Origin: Cyanobacteria bacterium FACHB-471
GTDB taxonomy: Bacteria; Cyanobacteriota; Cyanobacteriia; Elainellales; Elainellaceae
Length of the DNA: 64,000 nt
Assembly: GCA_014695345.1 (NCBI GenBank)
Contig: JACJOC010000077.1
Location: 248,001-312,000, forward strand
Direction: 5' to 3'
This document shows, piece after piece, positions 7,603 through 16,133 of this stretch (position 1 is the first letter of the stretch; every line of letters starts with the position of its first letter). Position numbers and translations under genes: made by a program. The notes under the pieces were generated by a model, which had not been told where the DNA came from, made no database searches, and saw only the letters and a list, made by a program, of their open reading frames with translations.

Positions 7603-9219
7603 ATGATTTCAATGAGTCGGTCAGTCTCTTTATCAGATTTTTGTCGAAGCAATCGTGCCGCTCGGAGCCGAGTCATCTTGTGGAATCGAGCTATCTTTGC
7701 GGTGCTAGCAGCGATTTTGCTGTTTTTAGGAACGCCTCAAGCCGCTTTAGCCCAAACCGCTGCTCAGGCTGAGCCAGAAACCGCTGACCTCAGCACCTAC
7801 ATTGATGACGTAATTGATCGCGTTACTGAGTTTACGCTCGACAACGGCATGAAATTTATCGTGCTAGAGCGGCATGTGGCTCCAGTAGTTTCCTTCATGA
7901 CCTATGTAGATGTGGGTGCTGCCTATGAGGAAGATGGCAAAACGGGAGCAGCCCACTATCTAGAGCATCTTGCATTCAAGGGCACCAAGCAGATTGGCAC
8001 GACTAACTACGAAGCCGAAGCCCCTGTGTTAGAGCGGCTAGATGAACTGTTTGAGCAACTTCAGGCGGCGCGTGAGGCTGGAGATGAGGCGGCGATCGCC
8101 CGGATTCAGTCCGAGTTTGAAGCCGCTAAAGCCGAAGCCGCAAGCTATGTTCAACAAAACCTAATGGGGCAAATCGTCGAGCAGGCGGGTGGAGTTGGCT
8201 TAAACGCAACCACCTCTGCTGATGCTACTCGTTACTTTTACAGCTTTCCCGCAAACAAGCTAGAACTGTGGATGTCTCTGGAGTCAGAGCGGTTTTTAGA
8301 CCCCGTCTTTCGTGAGTTTTACGAAGAGAAGGACGTAATTTTAGAAGAGCGGCGGATGCGAACCGACAACTCGCCCATCGGTCGAATGATTGAGGCATTC
8401 CTGGAAACCGCTTTTCCTGGACATCCCTACGGTCGTCCGATCATTGGTTACGAGGAAGATATTCGCAATCTAACCCGCGAAGATATTCAAAAATTCTTTG
8501 AAACTCATTACACGCCTAATCAAATCGTCGCTGCTGTAGTTGGGGATGTTGATCCTGACGAGGTGCGGCAAATGGCAGAAACTTACTTTGGGCGCTACCA
8601 GACTAGAGACAGTTCACCTGAAGTCACTGCCGTTGCACCAGCTCAAACTGAAGTTCGAGAAGTCACCCTGGAACTTCCCGCAGAACCCTGGTATCTGGAA
8701 GGCTATCAGCGTCCTGCAATTAGTGATCCTGATAACGTGACGTACCAAATCATTGATGCGATTCTCACGTCTGGACGCACTGCCCGACTTTATAAGTCCC
8801 TGGTCGAAGAACAGCAGCTTGCCCTCAGTGTTCAAAGTGCGAATGGCTTTCCTGGCGATCGCTATCCCACACTGATGATGATCTATGCCCTGACTGCTCC
8901 TGGACATACCGTCGATGAAGTCGCCGCTGCGATGGATGCCGAGCTAGAACGCCTCAAGGCTGAACCTGTATCCGCAGAAGAACTGGATCGCGTTAAAACT
9001 CAGGCGCAAGCAGGACTTTTGCGAGTGCTGGCTTCCAACCAGGGTATGGCTAGCTTGCTGCCAGAGTATCAGGCAAAAACAGGCGACTGGCGCAATTTGT
9101 TTAACGAACTAGAGGCGATTGCTGCCGTCACTGCCGAAGACGTACAGCGTGTGGCTCAGGAAACCTTCCAGCCTCAAAACCTCACCATCGGCAAACTCCT
9201 CACCCAATCTGAACCCTAG
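7603..9219 (+). CDS. M16-family zinc metallopeptidase, catalytic subunit
   Basis: An exported protein of about 538 residues. A signal peptide ends near ...TPQAALAQ. The inverted zinc motif HYLEH (near residue 117) has the HxxEH form of insulinase/processing-peptidase enzymes, with a distal EEKDVILEERRM region supplying the third ligand. ATG 7603 is chosen; an in-frame TTG at 7579 and ATG 7612 are alternatives. The next gene encodes a second M16 domain without the zinc motif, so the two probably form a split-active-site heterodimer, as known for bacterial M16B pairs. It acts in the periplasm or on the cell surface; the substrate is unknown. Confidence 0.88.
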   Translation: MISMSRSVSLSDFCRSNRAARSRVILWNRAIFAVLAAILLFLGTPQAALAQTAAQAEPETADLSTYIDDVIDRVTEFTLDNGMKFIVLERHVAPVVSFMTYVDVGAAYEEDGKTGAAHYLEHLAFKGTKQIGTTNYEAEAPVLERLDELFEQLQAAREAGDEAAIARIQSEFEAAKAEAASYVQQNLMGQIVEQAGGVGLNATTSADATRYFYSFPANKLELWMSLESERFLDPVFREFYEEKDVILEERRMRTDNSPIGRMIEAFLETAFPGHPYGRPIIGYEEDIRNLTREDIQKFFETHYTPNQIVAAVVGDVDPDEVRQMAETYFGRYQTRDSSPEVTAVAPAQTEVREVTLELPAEPWYLEGYQRPAISDPDNVTYQIIDAILTSGRTARLYKSLVEEQQLALSVQSANGFPGDRYPTLMMIYALTAPGHTVDEVAAAMDAELERLKAEPVSAEELDRVKTQAQAGLLRVLASNQGMASLLPEYQAKTGDWRNLFNELEAIAAVTAEDVQRVAQETFQPQNLTIGKLLTQSEP

Positions 9220-9300
9220 AATTTTTCAGGTAATTTTGTGTACTGAACTCACAAAATTATCCTCTCTTAATCCCAATCCCCAAAAGGAGTCCCATCGATC

Positions 9301-10797
9301 ATGCAGTGGTTCCAATTCCAGCGCAGCCAGCGCAAAAAGCTAATTCGCTACAGCTTCATTGCGCTGGTCACCATAGCAATGATTTTGCTCGGGCTGGGTC
9401 GAGTACCTGCGCTGGCGCAAACAGCCCGTCACTACACCGAGTTAGAATTTGAGCCGCTTCCTGAAATTCAACTGCCTGACTATTCCCGCTTTGAGCTAGA
9501 CAACGGCATCATCGTGTATCTGATGGAAGATCACGAACTGCCTCTAGTCGGTGGCACTGCCATGTTTCACACGGGTGAACGGCTTGAACCAGGCGATAAA
9601 GTGGGGCTAGCCAGCATTACAGGTTCGGTGATGCGGAGTGGTGGCACCGTGCAGCACCCGCCCGATGAACTCAACCTGTTGCTAGAGCAGCGTGCCGCCT
9701 CTGTCGAAACTGGAATTGACGAAACCACGGGCAGTGCTAGCTTCAGCGCTCTGACGGAAGACTTATCAGAGGTGTTTGGGCTGTTTGCCGAGGTCATTCG
9801 ACAGCCAGCCTTTCCTCAAGACCGGATCGATCTGCTGAAGAACCAGATCCGAGGTGGAATTGCCCGTCGTAATGATGATCCCGATGAAGTGGTTGGGCGC
9901 GAATTCCAAAAGCTGGTCTACGGCGCACAAAGCCCTTACGCCCGCACTGTAGAGTACTCCACGCTGAATAATATTTCCCGCGACGATATTATTGGCTTTT
10001 ATGAACAGTATTTCCACCCCAACAACATGATCTTGGGGATCGTGGGCGATTTCGAGAGTGAGGAAATGCGATCGCTGATCGAAGCAGAGTTTGGCGACTG
10101 GCAGCCCAACCCCAACCTCGAAGCTCAGTTGGATTTACCCGAAGTCGCTCAGGCACAGACCGGTGTGTTTCTGGTCGATCAGCCCCAGCTAACTCAGAGC
10201 TATGTTCAGGTCGGGCATCTGGGTGGACAGTTAGATAACCCTGACCACGCTGCTCTCACGGTCGTGAATGAAGTGCTGAATGGATTTGGCGGCAGGCTGA
10301 CGAATGAGGTGCGATCGCGCCAGGGGCTAGCTTATGTCGTCTATGCTTACTGGAATCCTCGGTTTGACTTCCCTGGCACCTTTATTGGCGGTGGGCAAAC
10401 TCGTTCTGACGCAACTGTGCCCTTTATTCGCTCGGTGCTATCAGAAATTGAGCGCATCCGCACGGCTCCGATCACTGAGGAAGAACTGGTACGCGCCAAA
10501 GACTCGGTACTCAATGCCTTTATCTTTAACTTTCAAGATCCGGGGCAGACATTATCGCGACTGATGCGCTACGAGTATTACGGCTACCCTGCCGATTTTA
10601 TCTTTCAATATCAGCGTGCTGTTCAGGAAACCACAATTGAGGACGTTCAGCGGGCTGCTCAAGAATACCTGAAGCCAGAAAATATTGTCACGCTGGTAGT
10701 TGGCAATGCGGCTGCCATTCAGCCCCCGCTCAGCAGTTTGGGTTCTAATATCGAAGTGACTCAGATTGACATCACCATTCCAGAACCGCAGGGTTAG
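9301..10797 (+). CDS. M16-family peptidase partner, non-catalytic subunit
   Basis: A 498-residue exported protein with a signal peptide ending in PALAQT. It has the M16 fold from about residue 60 (YSRFELDNGIIVYLMED). Where HxxEH should stand it reads GLASITGSVMRSGGT, so the zinc site is missing. It keeps the C-lobe Arg/Tyr segment VRSRQGLAYVVYAYW, which in M16B pairs contributes substrate binding to the partner's active site. AAAGGAG lies 11 bases before ATG 9301. It follows the catalytic gene by 81 bp in the same direction. Confidence 0.88.
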   Translation: MQWFQFQRSQRKKLIRYSFIALVTIAMILLGLGRVPALAQTARHYTELEFEPLPEIQLPDYSRFELDNGIIVYLMEDHELPLVGGTAMFHTGERLEPGDKVGLASITGSVMRSGGTVQHPPDELNLLLEQRAASVETGIDETTGSASFSALTEDLSEVFGLFAEVIRQPAFPQDRIDLLKNQIRGGIARRNDDPDEVVGREFQKLVYGAQSPYARTVEYSTLNNISRDDIIGFYEQYFHPNNMILGIVGDFESEEMRSLIEAEFGDWQPNPNLEAQLDLPEVAQAQTGVFLVDQPQLTQSYVQVGHLGGQLDNPDHAALTVVNEVLNGFGGRLTNEVRSRQGLAYVVYAYWNPRFDFPGTFIGGGQTRSDATVPFIRSVLSEIERIRTAPITEEELVRAKDSVLNAFIFNFQDPGQTLSRLMRYEYYGYPADFIFQYQRAVQETTIEDVQRAAQEYLKPENIVTLVVGNAAAIQPPLSSLGSNIEVTQIDITIPEPQG

Positions 10798-10822
10798 GAG
10801 TCGTTTTAGAAGTAGAAACCTC

Positions 10823-10850
10823 GTAGGGATGGTTCGCGAACTGTCCCTAC
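10823..10850. repeat. 28-nt palindromic repeat, family A copy 1
   Basis: A hairpin-forming sequence, GTAGGGATGGTTCG followed by CGAACTGTCCCTAC. The arms pair fully if two G-T wobbles are allowed. A second copy at 33811-33838 has GC pairs where this copy has A-T or wobble pairs. It lies between convergent genes and may also act in transcript termination. Confidence 0.8.
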
Positions 10851-10857
10851 GCTCACC

Positions 10858-11151
10858 TCAATTGTTTCGCAGGTTTTGGTGACGATAAAAGGTGAAAGTA
10901 TCAAACAAAATACCAACCAGGCTGCAAACCAGCCCAATGACCAGCAACCCATTGACGGAACTACCGCTGCCAAACACGGACAGAAATTGGGTGATTTGCT
11001 CTAGCCCAGCCTGACTGATGGAGCTAAATAGCGGAACGTAGCCCACCATAGAGAGGCATAGCAAAACTCCTATGATGAATAGGGTAGGAGTCATGAAGCT
11101 AAAGATTCCTGTAATCAGAATTGAACGCAGAAAGCTTGGCAAAGTACTCAT
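10858..11151 (-). CDS. Small membrane protein, unknown function
   Basis: A 97-residue protein with two hydrophobic stretches, residues about 10-40 (SILITGIFSFMTPTLFIIGV) and about 67-87 (VNGLLVIGLVCSLVGILFD), and a basic C-terminus (YRHQNLRNN). I recognise no family. It converges with the M16 pair; the family A palindrome lies just beyond its 3' end. ATG 11151 is the only good start. It could be a small inner-membrane protein of a cyanobacteria-restricted family. Confidence 0.6.
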   Translation of the reverse strand: MSTLPSFLRSILITGIFSFMTPTLFIIGVLLCLSMVGYVPLFSSISQAGLEQITQFLSVFGSGSSVNGLLVIGLVCSLVGILFDTFTFYRHQNLRNN

Positions 11152-11523
11152 AGAGAGGCTTATGCTCTAAGGGTTGAAGATCCTAACAGGCTGAAGGTAT
11201 GGCTATACCTGCCAGTCCCTACGATAGGGGCGATCGCCTCAATCCAGTCCAGATGTCAGAAATCTTAAATCTCTATTAAAAAGCTTGTTGAAGATCTATG
11301 AATCCAACTCATAATCCAAACAGCACCTTCACCTTAAAGGACACGTCAAACTAGCCCGAAGAGCCGCGAAAAGTGGAGATAGACCGCAGTGCATCCCCGG
11401 TCAGAACCCCAGGGCAACAATCCGCTATTGTTTACATTGAGGTTCATTTTAGGTAGGCAAACTGCTTATCTGCGTTAACCACGTTTACTTAAACCTTCAT
11501 CAAAGTTTAGGGGTACAGCACCA
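11152..11523. other. Intergenic region before the MlaE-family gene
   Basis: No convincing reading frame. A GC-rich patch at about 11352-11425 holds short self-complementary pieces (for example GACCG with CGGTC around 11382-11402). It precedes an AT-rich stretch that probably carries the promoter of the gene at 11524. It could be a structured leader or a small RNA gene, but it matches no riboswitch I know. Confidence 0.4.
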
Positions 11524-12321
11524 TTGAGTGAAACCGCTCAGACTTCTGGATTAGGGCTATGGAGTCAGCGATTACTTGCCGCCATGCTATTAGGCGGACA
11601 GGTGATCGTTCATCTGATTGCGGGCAAAGTTCATCGCCGCAACACCCTCGATCAAATGGCTGCCGTCGGGCCAGAGTCGCTGTTGATTGCTTTGGTTACG
11701 GCCGCTTTTGTGGGCATGGTGTTTACCATTCAGGTCGCCAGAGAATTTATTAACCTGGGCGCGGGTACAGCCGTTGGTGGTGTTTTGGCCCTTTCTCTAG
11801 CCCGAGAACTCGCCCCTGTCCTGACTGCGGTGATTTTGGCAGGACGGGTCGGCTCCGCCTTTGCCGCTGAGATTGGCACGATGCAGGTGACTGAGCAAAT
11901 CGACGCACTGCAAATGCTCAAAACCGACCCGATTGATTACCTGGTCATTCCCAGAGTGGTTGCTTGCTGCTTGATGCTGCCAATTCTCACTATCCTGGCG
12001 TTTATTACAGGGATGACGGGTGGACTGTTGATTGCCGAAGGGCTTTACGGCATTTCCTCGACCGTATTTCTCAACTCAGCCCGAAACTTCCTCAGCGTTT
12101 GGGATCTGGTTAGCGCCCTGGTTAAAGCTTTTGTGTTTGGTGGGTTGATTGCGGTAATCGGCTCAAGCTGGGGTTTGACTACCACCGGAGGAGCAAAAGG
12201 AGTTGGGCAATCTACGACTACGGCAGTTGTGACCGCACTTTTGGCAATCTTTATTGTCAATTTCTTTCTCTCCTGGATCATGTTCCAGGGGACAGGCAGT
12301 GCTGTTCTGGGTGGCTTCTAG
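11524..12321 (+). CDS. MlaE-family lipid ABC transporter permease
   Basis: A 265-residue membrane protein of the MlaE/YrbE family. It begins at TTG 11524; no ATG is well placed. Typical segments are RRNTLDQMAAVGPESLLIAL, FVGMVFTIQVAREFINLG, and SLARELAPVLTAVILAGRVG followed by AEIGTMQVTEQIDAL. MlaE permeases move phospholipids or related lipids between membranes, with a MlaF-type ATPase and an MCE-domain protein; neither is nearby. In cyanobacteria and chloroplasts the homologues (TGD1 type) serve envelope lipid traffic. DUF3119 and DUF3086 genes follow in the same direction, an order I recall as common in cyanobacteria. Confidence 0.88.
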   Translation: MSETAQTSGLGLWSQRLLAAMLLGGQVIVHLIAGKVHRRNTLDQMAAVGPESLLIALVTAAFVGMVFTIQVAREFINLGAGTAVGGVLALSLARELAPVLTAVILAGRVGSAFAAEIGTMQVTEQIDALQMLKTDPIDYLVIPRVVACCLMLPILTILAFITGMTGGLLIAEGLYGISSTVFLNSARNFLSVWDLVSALVKAFVFGGLIAVIGSSWGLTTTGGAKGVGQSTTTAVVTALLAIFIVNFFLSWIMFQGTGSAVLGGF

Positions 12322-12414
12322 CAGGTCTTGTTCTGCCTGGGTTGAAGCACCAGGAGCATCACCCTTTAGAATGGAGATGGCTGAACTAAGCTGTAACTGA
12401 AGGGATTCGCGCTT

Positions 12415-12822
12415 GTGACTGTCACGCCCTCTCCGACTTCCACTGAAACGACTGTGCTGGCTCCCAGCTATGCGTTGCCGATCGCCTTGATTGCGATCGC
12501 ATTGCTTTTAACTGCGCTACCCATAGGGCTGGGGCAACCCTGGGTGAGTGGGGCGATCGCCCTCTTAGGGCTATTTCTGCTGTTTCAAGCGGCTACCCTG
12601 CGGCTTCAGTTCACCTCCACTGCGCTAGACATTACCCGTGGAGACACGCTGATTCGCCGCTTCCCCTACGCCGACTGGCAAAACTGGCGTATCTTTTGGA
12701 GTGGCATCCCGATTTTGTTCTACTTCAAAGAAGTCAAAAGCATTCACTTTTTGCCGATTCTCTTTGACCCTAAAATGCTGAGGCAATGCCTGGAGCAACA
12801 CTGCCCCATCTCCGACGCTTAA
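12415..12822 (+). CDS. DUF3119 family membrane protein
   Basis: A 135-residue protein starting at GTG 12415. Two adjacent hydrophobic segments occupy residues about 18-65. They are followed by a compact domain reading RRFPYADWQNWRIFWSGIPI and FYFKEVKSIHFLPILFD, the recognisable core of DUF3119, which is found in cyanobacteria and plastid-bearing plants. It may be a membrane-bound PH-like domain (inference). It sits 93 bp downstream of the MlaE-type permease and 80 bp upstream of the DUF3086 gene, probably in one operon. Biochemical function unknown. Confidence 0.8.
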   Translation: MTVTPSPTSTETTVLAPSYALPIALIAIALLLTALPIGLGQPWVSGAIALLGLFLLFQAATLRLQFTSTALDITRGDTLIRRFPYADWQNWRIFWSGIPILFYFKEVKSIHFLPILFDPKMLRQCLEQHCPISDA

Positions 12823-12902
12823 GAGCAACGGCTACTTGACTGTGGAAACCCTTGCTAGTTCACTCTCAATTCAAAACTTAAAACTTACCGTCCCACTTGC
12901 CC

Positions 12903-14051
12903 ATGAACTCCAACGACTCGCCAAGCCGTGAATTTATCGCCAAACCCCTAAATGATATCGTTGCCAAAGAACAAGCTATCGAAGACGCTGCTGGTGGTGA
13001 TGAGATCCTTGCCGAAGAAATGTCCCATGAGGCGTTGGGTGATGAGATAACAGTCCTGACCCAGCGAGTTGCAGATCTGCGGCGGCAAGAAAAAGCCTTA
13101 CAAAAAGAAATTGCTGCCTTACAAGCCTCCTACGACAGGATGTTGCGAGGGCAGATGGCAGATGTACAGACAACAATTGGGCGCATGGTCAAAGAAGGGC
13201 TGAGTGAACTGGAGCAGCGCAAGAAAACTCTGCAAATCTCAGTTGAGCAGCTAGAGCGCCGACAAGAGCGCATTCGCACAGAAATGCGAACCACTTTTGC
13301 GGGAGCGTCTCAAGATTTGGCAATTCGAGTTCAGGGCTTTAAAGATTATCTAGTGGGCAGCTTGCAAGACTTGGCGACAGCAGCCGAGCAGTTAGAGCTC
13401 GTTGCCCCTGCCAGAGAGCCGGAAGTGCGAGAAGCCCCTCGTGATCTACGAGGCTCCCGGGACTTTCGAGACGCTGATGAATTTGAAGATGATCAGGTTC
13501 TCACCCCTCGATTTGCCGAGCAAAATTTTGAAGACCAGGCAAGACAAATTCGCAAGATTTTAGACCAATATCGGACCATGCCCGACTACTACGGACCACC
13601 CTGGCAGCTGCGCCGTACCTTTGAGCCAATTCACGCAGAACGGGTATCAAACTGGTTCTTTGCTCAGGGTGGACGGGGTGCGCTGCGGACGATGGGGTCA
13701 CGCTTGCAAAATATTCTGATTGTCTCGGCAACGATCTCGGTTCTGCGGAATTTGTATGGCGATCGCGTCCGTACTCTCATTCTCGCCAACTCTCCCGAAC
13801 GCTTAGGTGAATGGCGCAGAGGCTTACAGGATTGCCTTGGTATTTCACGGGGTGACTTTGGTGCAGAGCAAGGCATCGTCCTATTTGAAGCACCAGAACC
13901 GCTAGCTCAACGGGCCGATCGCTTGGTACGCCAAAAACAACTGCCGCTGATCATCATTGACGAATCCGAGGACATGGTGAACCTGTCGCTGCTGCAATTC
14001 CCGCTGTGGCTGGCGTTTGCCTCAGATCCGATGAATCCGACCGTCATCTAA
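12903..14051 (+). CDS. DUF3086 family coiled-coil protein
   Basis: About 382 residues; ATG 12903 is preferred over an in-frame TTG six bases earlier. Residues about 50-130 form a long coiled coil (LTQRVADLRRQEKALQKEIA). An acidic, Arg-rich linker follows (near residues 175-205). The C-terminal domain contains WQLRRTFEPIHAERVSNWFF and RVRTLILANSPERLGEWRRG. This layout is that of DUF3086, a cyanobacterial family of unknown role. It is soluble and last in the MlaE-DUF3119-DUF3086 cluster. A strong terminator hairpin follows at 14085. Confidence 0.8.
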   Translation: MNSNDSPSREFIAKPLNDIVAKEQAIEDAAGGDEILAEEMSHEALGDEITVLTQRVADLRRQEKALQKEIAALQASYDRMLRGQMADVQTTIGRMVKEGLSELEQRKKTLQISVEQLERRQERIRTEMRTTFAGASQDLAIRVQGFKDYLVGSLQDLATAAEQLELVAPAREPEVREAPRDLRGSRDFRDADEFEDDQVLTPRFAEQNFEDQARQIRKILDQYRTMPDYYGPPWQLRRTFEPIHAERVSNWFFAQGGRGALRTMGSRLQNILIVSATISVLRNLYGDRVRTLILANSPERLGEWRRGLQDCLGISRGDFGAEQGIVLFEAPEPLAQRADRLVRQKQLPLIIIDESEDMVNLSLLQFPLWLAFASDPMNPTVI

Positions 14052-14084
14052 AAACAGCAGTCCTAAATCAGTTGTAAGAAGAGC

Positions 14085-14127
14085 GAGTTGTGAGCGCATC
14101 CCCTGGGGATGCGCTCACAACTCTTTT
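14085..14127. terminator. Strong hairpin terminator between convergent genes
   Basis: A perfect 19-bp stem (GAGTTGTGAGCGCATCCCC with its complement) around one central base, followed by TTTT. It lies between the DUF3086 gene (ending 14051) and the ureohydrolase gene (ending 14163 on the other strand) and can serve both. Confidence 0.9.
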
Positions 14128-14162
14128 AGGATTACTATATACTGCGGGTTCTTTTGGAGAGA

Positions 14163-15206
14163 TTAGTTGCAGAGGCTCATCAAATTGCAGAGCTTATAAA
14201 CGATTCTGGCTCCCACATTGCCGTCCCACTCGGCATTGCCAACCTCGACCACATCAAAGCCAATAATCTGCCGTCCGCTATGAACGACCTCTCGGAATAG
14301 GCAAAACGTTTGTTCCAGTTCTAGCCCACCGGGGACAGGAGTTCCTGTGGTGGGGCAGAGTTTTGGATCTAAGCCATCCACATCAAAGCTGATGTAAACC
14401 TGCTGGGGAAGCTCTGCCACGATCTGCTTGCAAAGCTCTAGCCAGGAAATGCCGCCATACAGCTTTTGCTTTAGCATCGGATCGTAGTAAGCGGACACTC
14501 GCCCGTTTGACTGTTGGATTAACTTCACTTCATCGTGAGATAGATCGCGAATGCCAACCTGCACTAGTTTGGAAAGTTGTGGCAGCTTGAGCGCGTTAAA
14601 CATGATCGAAGCGTGGGAAAATTCAAACCCCTCATATGCTTCGCGTAGGTCAGCATGAGCATCGATGTGCAAGATGCCGAAATTGGGGTGGTGGTGGGCG
14701 ATCGCCCTCAAATTTCCCAATGGCACACTATGATCGCCACCAATCACTGCAACCCGTTTGCCTTGAGCCATAGCCATTTGTGACTGTTCAAACAACCATT
14801 GGTTAACAGCTTCGCTCTCCTGGTTAATGGTTTGCAGCAGTTCAACCAGTTCTGGACTGTCCTCAACCTGCTCGCCCTGCTCCATGTGCTGAATAATCCG
14901 GGTTGCATCCTGCCGCAATGTATCACTTTTTTGCTGAATTGACTGAGGAATCTCAGCCATAAAGATGCCTTGCTTCCAGCCATCCGGATTGTCAAAGTCA
15001 AACAAATCCAGTTGCCGAGATGCATCCAAGACAGCCTGCGGCCCAGCGGCCGTGCCTGCGCCATAAGAAACAGTCACTTCCCAGGGAACGCCAAACACGA
15101 TGATGCTGGCTGAGTCGTAATCGAAGGGTAATCCCAACAAATTACCGTTATCAACGCCGATGCTACTGGGATCGTAGTTTTGTAGGATTTCTTCTTTAGT
15201 AATCAT
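14163..15206 (-). CDS. Ureohydrolase (agmatinase/arginase/guanidinase family)
   Basis: A 347-residue protein with all metal-ligand motifs of the arginase superfamily: VIGGDHSVPLG, HIDAHADLREAYEG and YISFDVDGLDPKLCPTTGTP. It has an N-terminal extension (YDPSSIGVDNGNLLGLPFDY) like the longer agmatinase-family members. The family hydrolyses guanidino compounds (agmatine, arginine, guanidinobutyrate, or guanidine itself in the cyanobacterial GdmH branch) to urea plus an amine. The sequence alone does not decide the substrate. There is no NiFe-type maturation gene beside it, which slightly disfavours GdmH. It stands alone, with mobA upstream on the same strand. Confidence 0.85.
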   Translation of the reverse strand: MITKEEILQNYDPSSIGVDNGNLLGLPFDYDSASIIVFGVPWEVTVSYGAGTAAGPQAVLDASRQLDLFDFDNPDGWKQGIFMAEIPQSIQQKSDTLRQDATRIIQHMEQGEQVEDSPELVELLQTINQESEAVNQWLFEQSQMAMAQGKRVAVIGGDHSVPLGNLRAIAHHHPNFGILHIDAHADLREAYEGFEFSHASIMFNALKLPQLSKLVQVGIRDLSHDEVKLIQQSNGRVSAYYDPMLKQKLYGGISWLELCKQIVAELPQQVYISFDVDGLDPKLCPTTGTPVPGGLELEQTFCLFREVVHSGRQIIGFDVVEVGNAEWDGNVGARIVYKLCNLMSLCN

Positions 15207-15322
15207 GGACAGGTTGGAGTTTCTAATGAGCTAAATCTAAGAACTTATTCCATTCTCTCTAATACTTCTGATTTAGGACGGTAGATGTGATGTGCGATCG
15301 CCGTTCCCTTTATCAGCCCAAA

Positions 15323-15922
15323 TTACTCACTTTTTGCGATCGCCCATTCCTCGGGAGTATTGCAGTTAAACAACATTTGCACATTATCCAAAGTGAGTTC
15401 CTGAACGGGTTGGTGAGTTAACCACTTTTGGAACGATCGCCCCCCACTTTCTACAAAGTTTGTCAATTCGGATAGACAGTTGCTGCGATAAAAGCCGCAG
15501 AGGGGTTCCCACCAACCTTGTGGATTTTTAGGGAGAAAGGCGATCGCTTCCACAGATGCATTCTCCAATTCCGCTACCCAATTCTGTAGAATTTCAAGTT
15601 TTAGATAGGGTAAATCGCAAGCTAGTAGCAGAACCCACTCGGTTTGTATATACGTCAAGGCTTGAGCAAAACCGACTAACGGCCCGTGTGGTTTGGCTTC
15701 TTCTGGTTTCCAGGTTTCTTGAATAAACCGACAGTTTGCTGGAAGAACGTCACGATATCGTTCTATCCAGGGAGTTACGACATAAACAGGGTCAGCACAC
15801 TGTTGAGCAATTTGATACGTTCTTTGAATCAGCGGAATGCCGTCCAGTTCAAGCAGTGCTTTGTCTTGACCCATGCGAGAACTTTGTCCACCTGTCAGGG
15901 CGATCGCCGCTAAACTAACCAT
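15323..15922 (-). CDS. mobA: Molybdenum cofactor guanylyltransferase MobA
   Basis: A 199-residue nucleotidyltransferase. The N-terminal loop ALTGGQSSRMGQDKALLELD is the GTP-binding signature, VLLLACDLPYL holds the metal-binding Asp, and NCNTPEEWAIA is the typical MobA C-terminus. MobA joins GMP to molybdopterin to make the bis-MGD form used by nitrate reductase and similar enzymes. No molybdoenzyme gene is seen in the window. Confidence 0.9.
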   Translation of the reverse strand: MVSLAAIALTGGQSSRMGQDKALLELDGIPLIQRTYQIAQQCADPVYVVTPWIERYRDVLPANCRFIQETWKPEEAKPHGPLVGFAQALTYIQTEWVLLLACDLPYLKLEILQNWVAELENASVEAIAFLPKNPQGWWEPLCGFYRSNCLSELTNFVESGGRSFQKWLTHQPVQELTLDNVQMLFNCNTPEEWAIAKSE

Positions 15923-16133
15923 CGTTTATATTCATCCTGGAGTTGGGTTTGACTTTGACTCGCAGCGTTTCCATATTGGAATACACTCAGGTTTGAGCGG
16001 AGCATATTCACATTATTTCAGTCTGCCTAACAGACCGATAACTTTTCCAAAAGGAATCGGTCTGCTTGATCCCAAAACTTAAGAGAAGATAGAGGGGTAG
16101 GTATTTTTTCGCATCGCGGGGAGGAAACCGCTC

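Noticed and set aside
11340-11460. Cobalamin or other known riboswitch
   Set aside because: No known riboswitch core was recognised, and the downstream gene is not a vitamin gene.
14163-15206. Definite guanidine hydrolase GdmH
   Set aside because: Motifs are shared by all ureohydrolases, and the substrate-specific residues could not be judged by eye.
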